From NCBI RefSeq assembly GCF_017591435.1, contig NC_059258.1, forward strand, positions 1,360,071-1,424,070: 64,000 nucleotides of DNA, read 5' to 3'. The translations under genes were made by a program, and so were the position numbers. Shown in pieces: positions 61,996 to 64,000 of the stretch (positions are counted from its first letter, which is position 1; every line of letters starts with the position of its first letter). The notes beneath the pieces are model-generated. The model saw only the letters and a list, made by a program, of their open reading frames with translations. It did no database searches and was not told the origin of the DNA. This DNA comes from Portunus trituberculatus (Eukaryota > Arthropoda > Malacostraca > Decapoda > Portunidae).

Positions 61996-62690
61996 GCACA
62001 GAGTAATGGATGACGTTTCAACTCGCACAATACGGTCGGTGAACACTCCTCGCCGCCCCGTCCTTGTATCGTGTTTCTTAAAAAGTGCTCACCCACAAAA
62101 GATGCCGATTGGCGGATTAAACTCTGCGTCCGAACTCGCGCAGAGGAGACCAACGCGGGAGGTCCTCATAACGTCCGGTTGCCCCCTGTTAACCGGCCTC
62201 GCACGTCGCCAAACCGGAATTAATGTAGTATAAATGGCAAAGATGAGTCAGGTATTGAAATTATTACACGGTGGCTTGGACTAGAGCGATTCAAGAGGAG
62301 GCAAGCCAAGTCACAGTTTCCGACACGAGATTAAAAGGGTTGGGTCCATTACTAGGCGTGGGGGAGTAAACGGGGAGGATGCTATGCTGCCACATGTCAC
62401 CAACCGACATAACGAAACACCAAACGTTATAAACACGGCCGCACTTCATCGCAACCTCACCATTACCGCAAACCTCGAAATACACGGAAAATTCGCCTGT
62501 AAATTGAGGTTTCGTGTGTGTGAGGTTGGCGTAAGTTGAAGTTCTCTTGTTGGTTGTGACTGGCGGGAATTTCAAGCCGGCGGTTAATATGACTGATCGT
62601 GGAAGATGACTGAGATGAGAGTCAAGGTTGATATGGCCATGTGTGGAGAGAGGGAGAGGAATGAGAGAGAGAGAGAGAGAGGGAGGGAGA
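61996..62690. other. Low-repeat stretch, mixed composition
   Basis: 62010-62230 is relatively GC-rich and open in several frames (plus-strand 75 codons from 62006), without splice signals I can defend. Could be a conserved element. Confidence 0.3.
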
Positions 62691-62699
62691 GGGAGAGGT

Positions 62700-62990
62700 A
62701 GTAGTGGTGGTGGTGGTGGTCGTAAAGTGAAGGGCTGATGATGATTGTGGTGATTGTGGTGATGGTGAAGAAGTATGAGTATGTGAGTGTTTAGTGGAAT
62801 GGTGATGGTGATGGTGTGGTGGTGGTGGTGGTGGTGGTGGTGATGATGGTGGTGGTGATGGTGGTGGTTGATAATGGTGAACAATGAAAATGAATAAGAG
62901 TGTCATGTTTCTTTGACATTAGAAAACACCCTTCCTTTCTCCTCTTCCTCCTCCTCCTCCTCCTCCTCCTCCTCCTCCTCCTCCTCCTTC
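62700..62990. repeat. (GGT)n and (CCT)n
   Basis: GGT units at 62704-62721 and 62818-62850 with GATGGT variants, CCT 62946-62987. Confidence 0.88.
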
Positions 62991-63036
62991 AGTCACCGTT
63001 CCTCGTTCCCTCCCTCCCTTTCCTAGTGCGATTCGT

Positions 63037-63038
<2 letters not shown>

Positions 63039-63116
<78 letters not shown>

Positions 63117-63283
63117 AAACCCTCCATCCTCCTCTCCCTCCTCTTCCTCCCTCCCTTGTCTTCTCACTATAAACATAACCCATAAACGCCTCTTCCCTCT
63201 TCCCCTCTTCCCCTCTTCCTCTCCCTTCCTCTCCTCCCTTCCTCCTCCCTCTCTCCTCCCTCATCTTCCCTTTTCCTTTCCTG

Positions 63284-63366
<83 letters not shown>
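63039..63366. repeat. Two (CT)n tracts
   Basis: CT 63039-63113 and 63290-63366 with a CCCTCTTCC-type spacer. Confidence 0.92.
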
Positions 63367-63369
<3 letters not shown>

Positions 63370-63629
63370 TCTTTTTCTCTTTCCTCCCTTTCTTTATTTT
63401 GTTTTAGTACATGTTTACTCTTTGTCTTCTTCTCTTTCTATTTCACTTCGTCTTTTTTACGTCTTGTCTTCTCTTCTTATCCTGTTTATTTGCTTTTTTC
63501 CTATCCTTTCTTCATTTCCTCCTTTTTCATATCCTTTAGTAAAATCAAACTTTTTTTCTCTCTTTCATATTCCTTGTGCATCTTTATCCTTCTCTTCTTC
63601 TATCTAGTTCCTTCTGATTTTATTCTTCC

Positions 63630-63950
63630 TATTTGCTATTAAATATTATCAAAGAAACACATAAAGAAATTAGGAAAACAACTTGACTATTGTGACATGA
63701 TGAAAAATGTGTTAATTGTCTTTAAAATTAATTAAATACTTACATAAATTTTGGTGATTTTGTCAATTGTAGTTCTATTCCTATCTACTCTTGTCTCTTC
63801 TCTTTCCTATCAAAAACTAGTAAGAGATATACAGGAATAATTAAGGAAATCTTGTTAACTATTGTGACATGAGAGATGTGCTAATTATCTTGAAAATTGA
63901 TAAAGAAAGTCTACATAATTTTGAGAGATTTGCAAACTAACGTAACATGA
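63630..63950. repeat. Tandem duplication, 172-bp period, AT-rich
   Basis: ACTATTGTGACATGA at 63686 and 63858; both are followed by an ATGTGYTAATTRTCTTKAAAAT segment and preceded by a TTCCTATC-rich stretch. Confidence 0.7.
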
Positions 63951-64000
63951 CATTACATAACATTACATTTATTCGTATCGTATCATGTGTCTTTGTGTGT

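Noticed and set aside
61593..62153. 186-codon minus-strand frame with Cys-Leu-Ser repeats
   Set aside because: The middle is the translation of CAGA tetranucleotide tracts; the ends have no recognisable domain or splice signals.

Overview
This window looks like non-coding, repeat-saturated DNA from an arthropod nuclear genome, most likely a decapod crustacean. Direct evidence: two degenerate blocks of AACCT/TTAGG (the arthropod telomere motif), about 100 long AG/CT and AC/GT microsatellites on both strands, many pure GGA/CCT, TAC and CAC tracts, two families of short inverted-repeat elements, and no open frame with prokaryotic gene organisation. My rough tally from tract boundaries is 5-6 kb of AG/CT, 2 kb of AC/GT and 1-2 kb of trinucleotide tracts. 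The decapod assignment is inference from this texture; species cannot be named.

Coding content is very low. The only well-supported piece is one internal exon at 35581-35979 (+). It has a polypyrimidine tract and CAG acceptor, 133 open codons in phase 0-0, and a consensus GTAAGT donor. It encodes a short coiled-coil segment, an Asn/Ser/Thr-rich tract with mixed synonymous codons, and a charged tail. A possible 3' terminal exon lies at 43977 onward (acceptor, short open frame, AATAAA at 44330). Two perfect CRE palindromes (34206, 34524) lie 1-1.4 kb upstream of the internal exon. The gene is not recognised, and nearly all the rest appears to be intron or intergenic DNA.

Layout: 0-5.8 kb is GA/GGA/CT/CTCA repeat country; 6.0-6.4 kb is telomere-like; 6.6-14 kb has giant CT tracts, two inverted-repeat element copies (7.7 and 9.0 kb) and a decayed 100-bp array; 14.5-16.3 kb is lower-repeat DNA with one element copy and an E-box hairpin; 16.3-22.2 kb is dense microsatellite; 22.2-25 kb is lower-repeat with a 160-bp triplication; 26.9-28.2 kb holds an exact 81-bp period minisatellite followed by an array of pyrimidine/purine near-palindromes; 28.3-32.6 kb is dense microsatellite; 33-36 kb is the exon neighbourhood with an element copy and a 118-bp minisatellite; 36-48.9 kb mixes microsatellites, three TTAA-flanked elements, an expanded element core array (37.8-38.3 kb), a 141-bp duplication and a 140-bp array; 49-54 kb contains the GC-richer islands, including a triple CCAAT cluster; 55-64 kb has purine-rich DNA, a second telomere-like block, several 140-170-bp duplications and a final AT-rich tail.

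The main biological stories are two miniature transposon-like families. Family A has about 5 copies of roughly 200 bp; its TTAA flanks and CCC/GGG ends match the piggyBac hallmark. Family B has about 9 copies with long imperfect terminal inverted repeats, and its internal core has been tandemly amplified independently at several sites. I did not find an undescribed multigene system.
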